Assembly (NCBI GenBank): GCA_902760955.1
Contig: CACWIG010000008.1
Span: 1-56,251 of the forward strand
Reading direction: 5' to 3'
DNA: 56,251 nt
Origin: an uncultured Ruminococcus sp.
Lineage (GTDB): Bacteria > Bacillota > Clostridia > Monoglobales > Monoglobaceae
The translations under genes and the position numbers were made by a program. The notes under the pieces are model-generated. The model was not told where the DNA came from, searched no databases, and saw nothing but the letters and a program-made list of their open reading frames with translations. Position 1 is the first letter of the stretch. The number at the start of each line of letters is the position of its first letter. Positions 34,108 to 43,594 of the stretch are shown one piece after another.

Positions 34108-35125
34108 TATCTTTACCTCCTAACGTCTTCATAACCTTTACAATATTCATAGAAATAGGGCATTTAGCCAGGCATCTGCCACAGCCTACACAACTGAACA
34201 AGCCGTCATTGTTTGTAGGATAGTACACAAGTTTGTGCATAAATCTCTGACGGAAACGCTCAAGCTGAGAGTTTCTGGAGTTGCCGTGAGCCATCTTTGT
34301 AAAGTCTGAATACATACAAGAGTCCCAACAACGGAAACGAATAACTCCGTGACCTGTGTTGTAGTCCTTGATGTCATAGCACTGACAAGTCGGGCATACA
34401 AATGTGCAAGTACCGCAGCCTAAGCACGATTGTGAAAGCTCCTTCCACTGTGGTGCATCAAAGAACTCATTTGTCTTGTCTGCGCCGAACTTATCGGCTG
34501 TAAGATTAGCAAGAGGAAGCTTCTTCATAATCTCGTGAGTTTTCTCTATCTGTGCATCAACTTCACTGCTGTCTGCGTCCTCGGTCACACCTTTAAGCCT
34601 TTCCATAAGGGCATTACCTTTTTCGGTTACTGCATTAAAGAAAACGTCATTCTCCGTCTTGTGACAAACAATGTCACCCTCAGGATTTGCCGCATCTATG
34701 CCAAAAGTCTGGCAGAAACAGGTTTCAACAGGTCTTGTGCAAGCCATTGAAATTATAACACCGTGCTCACGTCTGTTGGCATAATAGCTGTCATAAGGCT
34801 CAACCAAAAATACTCTGTCAAGTATCTCAAAGCTCTTTACATCACAGGCACGAACGCCGAATACAACAAAATCCTCCATTTCGTCCCTGTTATCAATTAT
34901 CTCGATTTCCTTACCGCTTGTCTTAAATTCCATAAGATTTTCGGTCTGAGGGAAGAAGAAGTCCTTAGGGCTTCTGTTGGTATTGAGGGAATTGCTCAAT
35001 ACTGCACCATCTGTCCACTCCTTGTAATCTGTACCCTTTTCGCTATCTTGCGGAATATAGAGTTTAGCCTCCTCCGCAATTTTAGAGAACACAGCATCTA
35101 AATTCTGAATTGAACATTTACGCAT
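34100..35125 (-). CDS. FlxB/C-like iron-sulfur protein (AsrA/HydB family)
   Basis: 341 residues. The N-terminal domain has FGVRACDVKSFEILDRVF, typical of sulfite reductase A/hydrogenase B-type subunits. Extra cysteines occur at CFCQ. The C-terminal half has two [4Fe-4S] motifs: CLGCGTCTFVCPTCQC (about 233-248) and CVGCGRCLAKCP (about 312-323). It shares its layout with the next gene upstream (35118-36116), and the two look paralogous. It probably relays electrons between FlxA and HdrA. Confidence 0.83.
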   Translation of the reverse strand: MRKCSIQNLDAVFSKIAEEAKLYIPQDSEKGTDYKEWTDGAVLSNSLNTNRSPKDFFFPQTENLMEFKTSGKEIEIIDNRDEMEDFVVFGVRACDVKSFEILDRVFLVEPYDSYYANRREHGVIISMACTRPVETCFCQTFGIDAANPEGDIVCHKTENDVFFNAVTEKGNALMERLKGVTEDADSSEVDAQIEKTHEIMKKLPLANLTADKFGADKTNEFFDAPQWKELSQSCLGCGTCTFVCPTCQCYDIKDYNTGHGVIRFRCWDSCMYSDFTKMAHGNSRNSQLERFRQRFMHKLVYYPTNNDGLFSCVGCGRCLAKCPISMNIVKVMKTLGGKDNE

Positions 35126-36116
35126 TATCTGACGCTCCTTTCAGAACAGCATCGGTAGGCTCAATGTCCTCCGTGGTGTAGTCTACAAGGGGAGCACGAC
35201 TACCTGCCTCTGCCCCTGCCTGATATTCACCGTAGAAGCTGTTAATATCTTTTATAAACTTTCTGTTGAGTAAGTGAAGGGGAATATTCTGAGGACAAAC
35301 TCTTGAACATTCACCGCAGTCGGTACAACGTCCTGCCACGTGGAAGGCGCGGATAATGTGGAACATCTTTTCTTCAAAGCTGTCCGAAATCGCCTTGTTA
35401 ACCACACTTGACTCGGGGTTATCAAACACACACTTTTCACAGGTACAAGCAGGACATACGTCACGGCAAGCATTACATCTGATACAGCGTGATAACTCAT
35501 TCTGCCAGAAGGCAAATCTCTCGTCCTCTGTCATAGCCTCTAACTTTTCTACCTCGTCAAAACGATTTGAGTCGATAACGTCACCGTCTTCACCCAAAAG
35601 CTCGTCATATGCCACGTGCTTTTTACTCTTACATACCACACATCTTTCAGCAAGTACGTCGGCACAAGCCACAGCTTTATCGTCATCATACAAAGTGGAA
35701 ATAACAAGGTTTTCGCCCTCTGCTTTGATTGCGGTAATACCATCACCTGCGGCAGCCTTTACCTTTGTTATATCAGCCATACCCTCGCAAGGAATACCTA
35801 CTGCATACACCTTTTCTCTGTCAAAGCGGTGTTCGGTTAAAAGCTGATTAAAGCTGTATGTATCGCAAGGTTTTAAGAATACAAGCACTTTGCTTTCTGT
35901 TTTACGTGTTTCTTCTATCAAATATTTAGAGAAGTTTGCACCGCAGAAGTCATTGAAAACAAACTCGGATTTGATATCGTCAACTGTTGTAAAGAGAGCA
36001 GGAGTTACGTCGTATACAAACTCGCCGTTTTTCCAGCCAAGCACACGGTCAACAGTTCCGTTTTCCAGCAATTCGCAAGCCTTAGCTACAAGTGTATCAC
36101 AAGTTACTTTTTGCAT
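35118..36116 (-). CDS. FlxB/C-like iron-sulfur protein, second paralogue
   Basis: 332 residues. The N-terminal part has FLKPCDTYSFNQLL, equivalent to the RACDVKSFEIL of its neighbour, plus CVVCKSKKH. Two [4Fe-4S] motifs follow: CIRCNACRDVCPACTCEKC (about 212-230) and CTDCGECSRVCP (about 264-275). Overlaps of 8 bases downstream and 13 bases upstream make translational coupling likely. Taken with MvhD-like and FlxA-like proteins this completes a FlxABCD-type set. Confidence 0.83.
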   Translation of the reverse strand: MQKVTCDTLVAKACELLENGTVDRVLGWKNGEFVYDVTPALFTTVDDIKSEFVFNDFCGANFSKYLIEETRKTESKVLVFLKPCDTYSFNQLLTEHRFDREKVYAVGIPCEGMADITKVKAAAGDGITAIKAEGENLVISTLYDDDKAVACADVLAERCVVCKSKKHVAYDELLGEDGDVIDSNRFDEVEKLEAMTEDERFAFWQNELSRCIRCNACRDVCPACTCEKCVFDNPESSVVNKAISDSFEEKMFHIIRAFHVAGRCTDCGECSRVCPQNIPLHLLNRKFIKDINSFYGEYQAGAEAGSRAPLVDYTTEDIEPTDAVLKGASDNA

Positions 36117-36541
36117 CTCAAATCCTCCAATCTCTTATTTTCGCCGAGAGCCGCAACAGCCTCGGTAAACTCATTCATTGTCTGTGCAAACTTTGCACCC
36201 TCGGCGGCAGATACCCATTCAACACGGGTACGCTCTTTTTCAATTCCGAGGTAGTTCAGCATAGAGAACAGCAATGCCATTCTTCTTCTTGTATAATAAT
36301 TTCCTGATGTATAGTGACAGTCACCAGGATGGCATCCGCAAAGGATTACGCCATCAGCACCGCGTTGAAACGCACGGAGTATAAACATAGGGTTTACACG
36401 GCACGAGCAGGGAACCTTGATAATCTTAACATTTTCAGGATAAGCCAACCTGTTATTACCTGCAAGGTCTGCACCTGCGTATGAACACCAGTTACAGCAA
36501 AAAGCCACTATTTTAGGTTGAAATTCGCCATTTATCTGCAT
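36104..36541 (-). CDS. MvhD/FlxD-like [2Fe-2S] adaptor protein
   Basis: 145 residues. The conserved cysteine framework is CCNWCSYAGAD (15-25), PCSCRVNP (44-51) and CGCHPGDCHY (68-77). In most MvhD relatives the second motif is PCSGRV; here Gly is replaced by Cys47. MvhD/FlxD joins an electron-donor module to HdrA. The gene overlaps hdrA by 10 bases, as expected for interacting partners. Confidence 0.9.
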   Translation of the reverse strand: MQINGEFQPKIVAFCCNWCSYAGADLAGNNRLAYPENVKIIKVPCSCRVNPMFILRAFQRGADGVILCGCHPGDCHYTSGNYYTRRRMALLFSMLNYLGIEKERTRVEWVSAAEGAKFAQTMNEFTEAVAALGENKRLEDLRCKK

Positions 36542-38526
36542 ATAGCATCCACCTCCGCAATAATCTGTTTTGTTGCAAAGCCCTTAAGGTCCATAGCACC
36601 TGACGGACACGCAACTGTACAAGCACCGCAACCCTGACATACAGCCTCATTAACAGAAGCCACACGTCTTACCCTTGTTGTTCTGTCAGGCATACGGAAT
36701 TCTTTGTCAACATAAGTAATAGCACCGTAAGGACAAACTCTCTCACAGGAGGAACAGCCGTTACACATAAGCTCGTCTGAACCTGCGACACAAGGATTAC
36801 CTGTAAGTTTATCCTTTGCCAACAAGCCGATAACCTTTGCGGCGGCGGCACTTGCCTGAGAAACTGTCTCAGGAATATCCTTAGGTCCTTGACAGGTACC
36901 TGACAAGAATACACCTGCTGTGGGGCTTTCTACGGGACGGAGCTTAGGATGTGCTTCTGTAAAGAAGTCGTTGGTATCCATACTTGCTGTAAGCTGAGTT
37001 GCAAGAGGTCTTGCAGACTTGTCAGGCTCAATAGCGGCGGCTAATACAACCAAATCTGCCTCAATATGCAGCTGCTTGTTTGCAAGGAGGTCAGATGCCT
37101 GAACCATCAATTTGTCACCCTCAGGTGATACCTTACCTACCATACCCTTGATGTAATGAACACCATATTCCTCAACGGCACGGCGATAGAATTCATCAAA
37201 CGCCTTACCAGGAGTTCTTACGTCTATGTAGAATACATAAACATCAGTATCGGGATACTTATCTCTTGTGAGCATTGCGTGCTTTGCGGTGTACATACAA
37301 CAAATCTTTGAACAATACTCCTTGCCCTTTTCGGCACAAGCTGCACAACGGGAGCCAACACACTGCACAAACACAATTGTGTGTGGGTGTTTGCCGTCAG
37401 AGGGACGAACAAGCTTACCTGCAGACGGTCCTGCGGCATTTGTCAAACGCTCAAACTCAAGAGAGGTGATAACGTCCTTTGACTGATTGTATGCATACTC
37501 GTCAAACTTGTCCATACTAATGGGATTAAAGCCTGTTGCCGCAACAATTGCACCGTATTTTTCTTCTATAATTTCGTCCTTCTGAGTATAATCAATAGCA
37601 CCTGCAGTACAAACCTTTGAACAAACACCGCACTTACCTGTCTTTAACATTGTGCAATAGTCTGCATCTATTGTTGCAACCTTAGGCACAGCCTGTGCAA
37701 ACGGAATATAGATTGCACGTCTGTTGTCCATACCTAAGTTGAACTCATTGGGAACCTTTTTCTGCGGACATTTTTCTGTACAAATTCCACAGCCTGTACA
37801 AATATCCTCGTTTACAAAACGAGCCTTCTTTCTGATTTTAACATCAAAGTTGCCGACAAAGCCGCCAACCTCTTCAACCTCACTGTAAGAGAAGATGCGG
37901 ATATTTTCATTCTGCGCCACATCCACCATCTTAGGTGTGAGGATACAAGCCGCACAGTCAAGCGTCGGGAAGGTCTTATCAAGCTGAGCCATCTTACCGC
38001 CGATTGTGGGTTTCTTCTCTACTATATCAACAGGGAAGCCTGCCTCTGCTATATCAAGAGCTGTCTGAATACCTGCGATACCGCCGCCGATAACAAGAGC
38101 TCTCTTTGTAACAGGGCTCTCTCCTGGTTTAAGGGGAGCATTAAGGTTAACCTTTGCAACTGCCGCCTTACCTAAAATTATAGCCTTCTCTGTTCCTGTG
38201 GGCATATCTTTGTGTACCCAGGAACATTGTTCACGTATGTTTGCAATCTCAACCATATATGGATTAAGACCTGCGGCAGCCGCCGTTTTACGGAAGGTTG
38301 CCTCGTGCATTCTCGGTGAACAAGAACATACGACAATACCTGTGAGCTTATGCTCAGCTATGGCATTTTTTATAATATCCTGTCCTGCCTGAGAACACAT
38401 ATATTGATAATTCGTGGAAAAGACAACACCCGGCTCATTTTGCAGAGCATCTGATACTGCCTGTACATCCACGGTGCCTGCGATATTACTACCGCACCAA
38501 CACACGAATACGCCTATTCTTTGCAT
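36532..38526 (-). CDS. hdrA: HdrA-like flavoprotein (heterodisulfide reductase subunit A)
   Basis: 664 residues, full HdrA size. The N-terminal domain has CWCG (9-12), CSCSPRMHEATF and IREQCSWVH, which bind the HdrA-specific cluster. The FAD domain begins ALVIGGGIAGIQTALDIAEA (about 143-162), and TLDCAACILTPKM is the HdrA signature. Ferredoxin-like clusters follow: CTGCGICTEKCP and CGVCSKVC in the middle, then CNGCSSCERVCP and CQGCGACTVACP at the C-terminus. HdrA's FAD is the known site of flavin-based electron bifurcation in methanogens. The C-terminal clusters are the usual exit to ferredoxin. Confidence 0.93.
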   Translation of the reverse strand: MQRIGVFVCWCGSNIAGTVDVQAVSDALQNEPGVVFSTNYQYMCSQAGQDIIKNAIAEHKLTGIVVCSCSPRMHEATFRKTAAAAGLNPYMVEIANIREQCSWVHKDMPTGTEKAIILGKAAVAKVNLNAPLKPGESPVTKRALVIGGGIAGIQTALDIAEAGFPVDIVEKKPTIGGKMAQLDKTFPTLDCAACILTPKMVDVAQNENIRIFSYSEVEEVGGFVGNFDVKIRKKARFVNEDICTGCGICTEKCPQKKVPNEFNLGMDNRRAIYIPFAQAVPKVATIDADYCTMLKTGKCGVCSKVCTAGAIDYTQKDEIIEEKYGAIVAATGFNPISMDKFDEYAYNQSKDVITSLEFERLTNAAGPSAGKLVRPSDGKHPHTIVFVQCVGSRCAACAEKGKEYCSKICCMYTAKHAMLTRDKYPDTDVYVFYIDVRTPGKAFDEFYRRAVEEYGVHYIKGMVGKVSPEGDKLMVQASDLLANKQLHIEADLVVLAAAIEPDKSARPLATQLTASMDTNDFFTEAHPKLRPVESPTAGVFLSGTCQGPKDIPETVSQASAAAAKVIGLLAKDKLTGNPCVAGSDELMCNGCSSCERVCPYGAITYVDKEFRMPDRTTRVRRVASVNEAVCQGCGACTVACPSGAMDLKGFATKQIIAEVDAICR

Positions 38527-38542
38527 TTTTGTCTTTTCCTCC

Positions 38543-38935
38543 TTACTTACTGTATTTTCTAAGTGCGCTGACTATTGCTTGCTGTGGCATATCCTCGTCA
38601 AGCAGAGCAGGAATATCGTCTGCTTTTAAGTGATTTGCCCCTTGCTTACGGATAACCGCAAGACGTACAGCCTCAACCAACTTTGCAGGTTCTACACCCC
38701 TTGGGCATCTCTCTATGCAAGCAAAGCACGTAAGACATTGAAACAGGGATTTAGACTCTAAAAGCGGTTGAATGTCACCGTTTTCTACCATATATACAAA
38801 CTGATGGGGATGATATTCCATCTCGTCATATGCAGGGCAGGTTGCAGAACATTTACCGCAACGCATACACTTCTTTGGGTTTACTCCGCTGGAGCGGATA
38901 ATTTCTTTTTGGAGATTTTCAGTACTGTTGTTCAT
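38543..38935 (-). CDS. hdrC: HdrC-like iron-sulfur protein
   Basis: 130 residues with two [4Fe-4S] motifs, CMRCGKCSATCPAY (about 23-36) and CLTCFACIERCPRG (about 68-81), in the spacing typical of HdrC. It links HdrA to HdrB. The ATG follows directly after the hdrB stop, with GGAGGAG as ribosome site. Confidence 0.92.
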   Translation of the reverse strand: MNNSTENLQKEIIRSSGVNPKKCMRCGKCSATCPAYDEMEYHPHQFVYMVENGDIQPLLESKSLFQCLTCFACIERCPRGVEPAKLVEAVRLAVIRKQGANHLKADDIPALLDEDMPQQAIVSALRKYSK

Positions 38936-39715
38936 TTAGTTCTCCTCCTTTACACCGAGTGCCTCTGCAAGCAGTTCAGTAAAGTAAACAACAGGAATTT
39001 CACTGCCGTTCTTCTCTAAATTATACTTACAAAGGGGACAAGCCGTAACAATTATCTCAGCACCGCTCTTTGCGGCACTATCGGTTACCTTGTTACTTCT
39101 CGCCTTTGCTGACTCGGGGTTTTCCAACGCAATATATCCGCCGCAACATTCGTTTCTGTACGGATAAATCACGGGCTCTCCGCCAAGAGCGGAAATCAAA
39201 TCTTCGATAATAGTTGGGTTTTCAGGGTCGTCCATCTGCATAACACTGCTCGGTCTGAGAAGCAAGCAACCGTAATATGCGGCAACCTTTTTACCCTCTA
39301 ATGACTTTTTAACCTTTTCGGCTACCTTATCAAAGCCAACCTCATCACGCAGGAGTTCCAAAAAGTGCATAACCTTAGCTTCGCCATTATATTCTTCATC
39401 AATATATTGGTTTACGCGGAAATTAAATTCATCATCTGTCTGCATTGCATTGTTTGTCTGCTTTATTACATTGTGACAAGCAGAGCAAACAGAAACAAGA
39501 ATTTGGTCTTTCTTTGCGGCCTCTGACAAGGCTCTGACAGATGACAGCTTTGTAGCTATCTCATCACGGGCAGTTGTAAACACACCGCCGCAACATTGCC
39601 AATTTTCGATTTCCTCTAAGGTGATATCAAGAACCTCTGCGCTTTTTCTTGTATATTTGTCAAGCTGTTTAGCTTTTGTCTTTAAGGTACAGCCCGGAAA
39701 GTATGATACCTTCAT
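38936..39715 (-). CDS. hdrB: HdrB-like protein with two CCG domains
   Basis: 259 residues. Both cysteine-rich CCG motifs are complete: C9, C41-C42, C77, C80, and C150, C190-C191, C226, C229. In methanogen HdrB these hold the two noncubane [4Fe-4S] clusters that reduce the heterodisulfide. All ligands are kept, so the protein is expected to have its catalytic clusters. In this operon its oxidant is unknown; a thiol/disulfide carrier or the fumarate reductase subunits are candidates. Confidence 0.92.
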   Translation of the reverse strand: MKVSYFPGCTLKTKAKQLDKYTRKSAEVLDITLEEIENWQCCGGVFTTARDEIATKLSSVRALSEAAKKDQILVSVCSACHNVIKQTNNAMQTDDEFNFRVNQYIDEEYNGEAKVMHFLELLRDEVGFDKVAEKVKKSLEGKKVAAYYGCLLLRPSSVMQMDDPENPTIIEDLISALGGEPVIYPYRNECCGGYIALENPESAKARSNKVTDSAAKSGAEIIVTACPLCKYNLEKNGSEIPVVYFTELLAEALGVKEEN

Positions 39716-39733
39716 TTACGCTACCTCCTAAAA

Positions 39734-41110
39734 TTATACCATCTGCTCAGGATGGAATACTTCGTCAAATTTTTCAGCTGTGAGAAAACCTAATTCAACA
39801 CAGGCTTCCTTTAATGAAATGTTATCCTTAAATGCCTTCTTCGCTGTCTTTGCCGCATTCTCATAACCGATATAAGGGTTAAGAGCAGTAACGAGCATAA
39901 GTGAGTTGTGAAGGTTGTGATGCATCTTTTCCTTGTTAGCCTTGATACCTACAGCACAGTTCTTGTTGAATGAGAGAATTGCCTCAGCCAAAAGTCTTGC
40001 AGATTGCAAGAAATTGTAGATACAAACAGGCATAAATACGTTAAGCTCAAAGTTACCCTGTGATGCCGCCATAGAAACTGCAACATCATTACCCATAACC
40101 TGAACAGCAACCATAGTAACAGCCTCACATTGTGTCGGGTTTACCTTACCCGGCATAATTGAAGAACCAGGCTCGTTTTCAGGAATAAAGATTTCGCCAA
40201 GACCGTCTCTCGGACCGCTTGCAAGCCAACGAACGTCGTTTGCAATCTTCATCATATCAGCCGCAAGAGCCTTGATGGCACCGTGAGCGAACACCAATTC
40301 ATCCTTTGATGTAAGAGCGTGGAACTTGTTTTCCGCAGTAACGAAAGGCTTGCCTGTAAGACCTGAAACCTTTTCTGCAACAAGCTCACCAAAACCTGCA
40401 GGAGCGTTAAGGCCTGTACCTACCGCAGTTCCGCCGAGAGCCAACTCGTAGAGAGGCTTAACTGCCATATTTAAGAGTGCAACGTCCTTTTCAAGACTTG
40501 AACGCCAACCGCTTATCTCCTGAGAAAATGTAATAGGAGTTGCATCCTGAAGGTGAGTTCTGCCACTCTTTACTATGCCTTCGTTTTCCTTTTCAAGACC
40601 TTTGAATGTTTCAATAAGAGTCTGAGCCGCAGGAATGAGCTTATCCTCAAGCATTAAAACTGCCGCAATGTGCATAGCTGTCGGGAATGTGTCATTTGAT
40701 GACTGACTCATATTTACATCATCATTGGGATGAAGTATTTTATCGCCTGCGATTTCATTTCCTCTGTTGGCGATAACCTCATTGGCATTCATATTGGATT
40801 GTGTACCCGAACCTGTCTGCCATACAACAAGAGGGAAGTTATCATTGAGCTTGCCTGAGATAACCTCGTCACAGGCACCGCTTATAGCTTCAAGTTTTGC
40901 CGCCGTCATTTTTTCGGGACGAAGTTCGCTGTTTGCCTGTGCGGCAGCCTTCTTTAAGATACCGAATGCGTGAGTAATCTCTCTTGGCATTGTTTCAATA
41001 TTAACACCGATTTCAAAATTCTCGTGACTTCTCTGGGTTTGAGCCGCCCACAGCTTGTCTGCAGGCACCTTGACTTCACCCATTGAGTCGTGTTCAATAC
41101 GATAGTCCAT
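39734..41110 (-). CDS. fumC: Fumarase, class II
   Basis: 458 residues, oxygen-stable class II type. Motifs: [17 protein letters not shown] (about 98-114), [36 protein letters not shown] and the signature [16 protein letters not shown]. It interconverts malate and fumarate, supplying the fumarate reductase in the same operon. It lies 31 bases after the dehydrogenase gene. Confidence 0.96.
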   Translation of the reverse strand: MDYRIEHDSMGEVKVPADKLWAAQTQRSHENFEIGVNIETMPREITHAFGILKKAAAQANSELRPEKMTAAKLEAISGACDEVISGKLNDNFPLVVWQTGSGTQSNMNANEVIANRGNEIAGDKILHPNDDVNMSQSSNDTFPTAMHIAAVLMLEDKLIPAAQTLIETFKGLEKENEGIVKSGRTHLQDATPITFSQEISGWRSSLEKDVALLNMAVKPLYELALGGTAVGTGLNAPAGFGELVAEKVSGLTGKPFVTAENKFHALTSKDELVFAHGAIKALAADMMKIANDVRWLASGPRDGLGEIFIPENEPGSSIMPGKVNPTQCEAVTMVAVQVMGNDVAVSMAASQGNFELNVFMPVCIYNFLQSARLLAEAILSFNKNCAVGIKANKEKMHHNLHNSLMLVTALNPYIGYENAAKTAKKAFKDNISLKEACVELGFLTAEKFDEVFHPEQMV

Positions 41111-41141
41111 TTCTATATCCTCCTTAATATTAAATACAAAT

Positions 41142-42086
41142 TTAGATTACAGTAGCGTTTATGATTTCCTTAAGCTTGTCTGCACTGTTGCGAAGCTTCA
41201 ATATTTCATCATCATTAAGCGGAAGCATAACCTTACTGCGAATACCCTTATTACCTACAACGCTGAGTGTACTTAAACAAACGTCATCAATTCCGTACTC
41301 GCCGTGCATCATTGTGGAAATTGTCATAGTTGTGTCAATACCGCTGAGCAGGCACTTACAAATATGACATACTGAAATTGAAACCGCATAGAATGTTGCA
41401 CCCTTGCGTTCGATAACCCTGCCACCTGATTTGCGAACGTGCTCAAGAATTTCTTCTCTGTCAAGTTCAGGAAGAATAGTATTTCCTGCTGAGAATGATT
41501 TAGGACAGTCGTCGATGTGTACGTTTGAAATATTTGCAAGTGACCAAGGAATAAATGATGAGTCACCGTGTTCACCCAATACATAAGCGTGAACATTGTT
41601 CTGGCTTATTTTGTAGTATTCGGAAAGACGTGAACGCAATCTTGCAGTATCAAGAATTGTACCTGAACCGATAATACGCTCTTCAGGAATACCTGAACAT
41701 TTACAGAATGCATAAGTCAAAATATCAACAGGGTTACTTACAAGAAGGTAAACCGCATCAGGCGCATAACGTGTAATCTCAGGTATAATGCCCTTTAACA
41801 CATCAATATTTGTCTGAGCAAGCTCAAGTCTTGTCTGACCTGCTTTTCTTGGTATACCTGATGTGATGATTACGATATCCGAATTTTCAGCATCTGCATA
41901 TGAACCTGCATATACACTGCAAGGATTACAGAAGGGGATACCCTGTCTGATATCAAGAGCCTCGCCGAGAGCCTTCTCGTTGTTAATGTCAATCATAACG
42001 ATTTCCGAGCATATGCCGTTAACCGTCAATGTGTAAGCGATAGTTGAACCAACGCTTCCGCTTCCGATAATAGTAATTTTATTCAT
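41142..42086 (-). CDS. L-malate/lactate-type dehydrogenase, probably malate
   Basis: 314 residues of the LDH-like NAD-dependent 2-hydroxyacid family. It has the NAD motif GSGSVGS (8-14), D33 for NAD specificity, and the catalytic LGEHGDSS. The loop residue that sets substrate choice (position 102 in lactate dehydrogenase numbering) is R80 in [11 protein letters not shown]. Arg there is typical of malate dehydrogenase, and Gln of lactate dehydrogenase. The position between a hydrogenase and fumarase also fits malate formation from oxaloacetate. Lactate activity cannot be excluded. Confidence 0.85.
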   Translation of the reverse strand: MNKITIIGSGSVGSTIAYTLTVNGICSEIVMIDINNEKALGEALDIRQGIPFCNPCSVYAGSYADAENSDIVIITSGIPRKAGQTRLELAQTNIDVLKGIIPEITRYAPDAVYLLVSNPVDILTYAFCKCSGIPEERIIGSGTILDTARLRSRLSEYYKISQNNVHAYVLGEHGDSSFIPWSLANISNVHIDDCPKSFSAGNTILPELDREEILEHVRKSGGRVIERKGATFYAVSISVCHICKCLLSGIDTTMTISTMMHGEYGIDDVCLSTLSVVGNKGIRSKVMLPLNDDEILKLRNSADKLKEIINATVI

Positions 42087-42107
42087 AATTTTTCCTCTCC
42101 TTAAAGA

Positions 42108-43553
42108 TTATTTATTTTCATTTGATTTAAAAACGCCAACGGCACCCTTAATTGTCTTTTCGTATGCCTGCATTCCATATTTGTCAACTTCATTCTTATC
42201 CTTTGCACCGTGGGTTAAGCAACCTGCACCGCCAATACATCCGCCATTACAAGCCATACCCTCGATAAAGTTTACATCTATAAGATTTTTGTTCTTTTTA
42301 ATCAGAGCAATCTTACATTCCTCAATTCCGTCACAGGAAATACCCTTAACCTCAAAATCCTCAATATTTTGTTCCTTAAGTGCCTCAACCACCGCATCGG
42401 ACAGTCCTCCGCAACGGGCGAAAATTCTGCCGTAATATGATGCATTGTCAAGCACTCCTTCTTCAAGAGTTGTGATATCTATATCACGGCTGTCAAACAA
42501 TGCCTGCAATTCTTCGAATGTGAGAACCACATCAACATAGGGCTTTACTTTGTCCAGCTGTATCTCTGCTTTTTTTGCGGTACACGGACCGATAAAGATT
42601 ATCTTTGCACTCTCGTCTGTCTCCTTGATATATTTTGCAATTCTTGCCATAGGTGACAGATTGTGTGAAATATTTTCCTTCATATCAGGGAAGTTCTTTT
42701 CAACGTATCTTACAAAGCCAGGACAGCAGGAGCTGGTAAGGAAACCCTTTTCCACAAGCTCTTTTGACTCCTCCATTGCAACCATATCTGCACCGAGTGC
42801 CGCCTCAACCGTTGTGTATACACCAAGCTCCTTAATTCCCGTCACTACCTGACCAAGCTTGGCATATGTAAATTGGCTGGAGATAGACGGAGCAACCACC
42901 GCATAAACTTTGTATTTTGTGTTGTTTTCGCTGTTCTTGATTATGTCTATTGCATCTAAGATATAAGACTTATCTGAGATTGCACCGAATGGACATTGGT
43001 AAACACAAGCACCGCAGGAAATGCACTTTTCATCATCAATCTTAGCCGCCTTGTTCTCATCCATAGAAATCGCCTTGATTTTACAAGCACTCTGACAAGG
43101 ACGTATATGATGTGTAATTGCACTGTATGGGCAAACCTTGGAACAAGCACCGCACTCTTTGCACTTTGACTTATCAATATGTGCTTTCTGCTGTTCGTCA
43201 AAGGTTAATGCTCCGAACTTACATACATCTTCACATCTGTGTGCCAGACATCCGCGGCAAGCATTTGTAACCTCATAACCACCCATTGGACATTCGTCAC
43301 AGGCTATGCTTATTACCTCAATCACGTTTTTGTTTTCCGTGTCGCCGCCCATTGCAAGTTTTACTCTCTTTGAAAGAATAGCTCTTTCCTTATATACACA
43401 GCATCTCATTGTTGCCGTATTACCTGGAACAATTATCTCGGGAATATCAGTAACCTTTTCCAAAAGGTCGCCTGCCCAGGCGTGTCTTGCAACCTCACGT
43501 AATACTTTGTACTTCAGATGCTGTACTTTTGTATCAAACTTTCTTATCTTCAT
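42108..43553 (-). CDS. [FeFe]-hydrogenase, group B-like monomer
   Basis: 481 residues. H-cluster motifs are TSSCCPGF (273-280), GPCTAKK (322-328) and MACNGGC (433-439), giving C277 or C276, C324, C435 and C439 as ligands. The N-terminal half carries ferredoxin-like clusters: CRGCLAHRCEDVC, CKECGACSKVCP and CISCGACVYQCP. The motif forms (GPC rather than MPC in L2) match the group B hydrogenases of Clostridia. GAGGAG precedes the ATG at 43553. HydEFG maturases are not in this window. It probably exchanges electrons with ferredoxin. Confidence 0.88.
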   Translation of the reverse strand: MKIRKFDTKVQHLKYKVLREVARHAWAGDLLEKVTDIPEIIVPGNTATMRCCVYKERAILSKRVKLAMGGDTENKNVIEVISIACDECPMGGYEVTNACRGCLAHRCEDVCKFGALTFDEQQKAHIDKSKCKECGACSKVCPYSAITHHIRPCQSACKIKAISMDENKAAKIDDEKCISCGACVYQCPFGAISDKSYILDAIDIIKNSENNTKYKVYAVVAPSISSQFTYAKLGQVVTGIKELGVYTTVEAALGADMVAMEESKELVEKGFLTSSCCPGFVRYVEKNFPDMKENISHNLSPMARIAKYIKETDESAKIIFIGPCTAKKAEIQLDKVKPYVDVVLTFEELQALFDSRDIDITTLEEGVLDNASYYGRIFARCGGLSDAVVEALKEQNIEDFEVKGISCDGIEECKIALIKKNKNLIDVNFIEGMACNGGCIGGAGCLTHGAKDKNEVDKYGMQAYEKTIKGAVGVFKSNENK

Positions 43554-43594
43554 TATAGCTGCTCCTCTCATCAGTGACACAATTCATATTAAAC

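Noticed and set aside
35356..35847. A 163-codon plus-strand frame opposite the FlxB/C-like gene
   Set aside because: It lies entirely within a conserved Fe-S protein gene and has no ribosome site or family resemblance.
41142..42086. Annotation as ordinary L-lactate dehydrogenase
   Set aside because: The specificity-loop residue is Arg, not Gln, and the gene sits beside fumarase and fumarate reductase.
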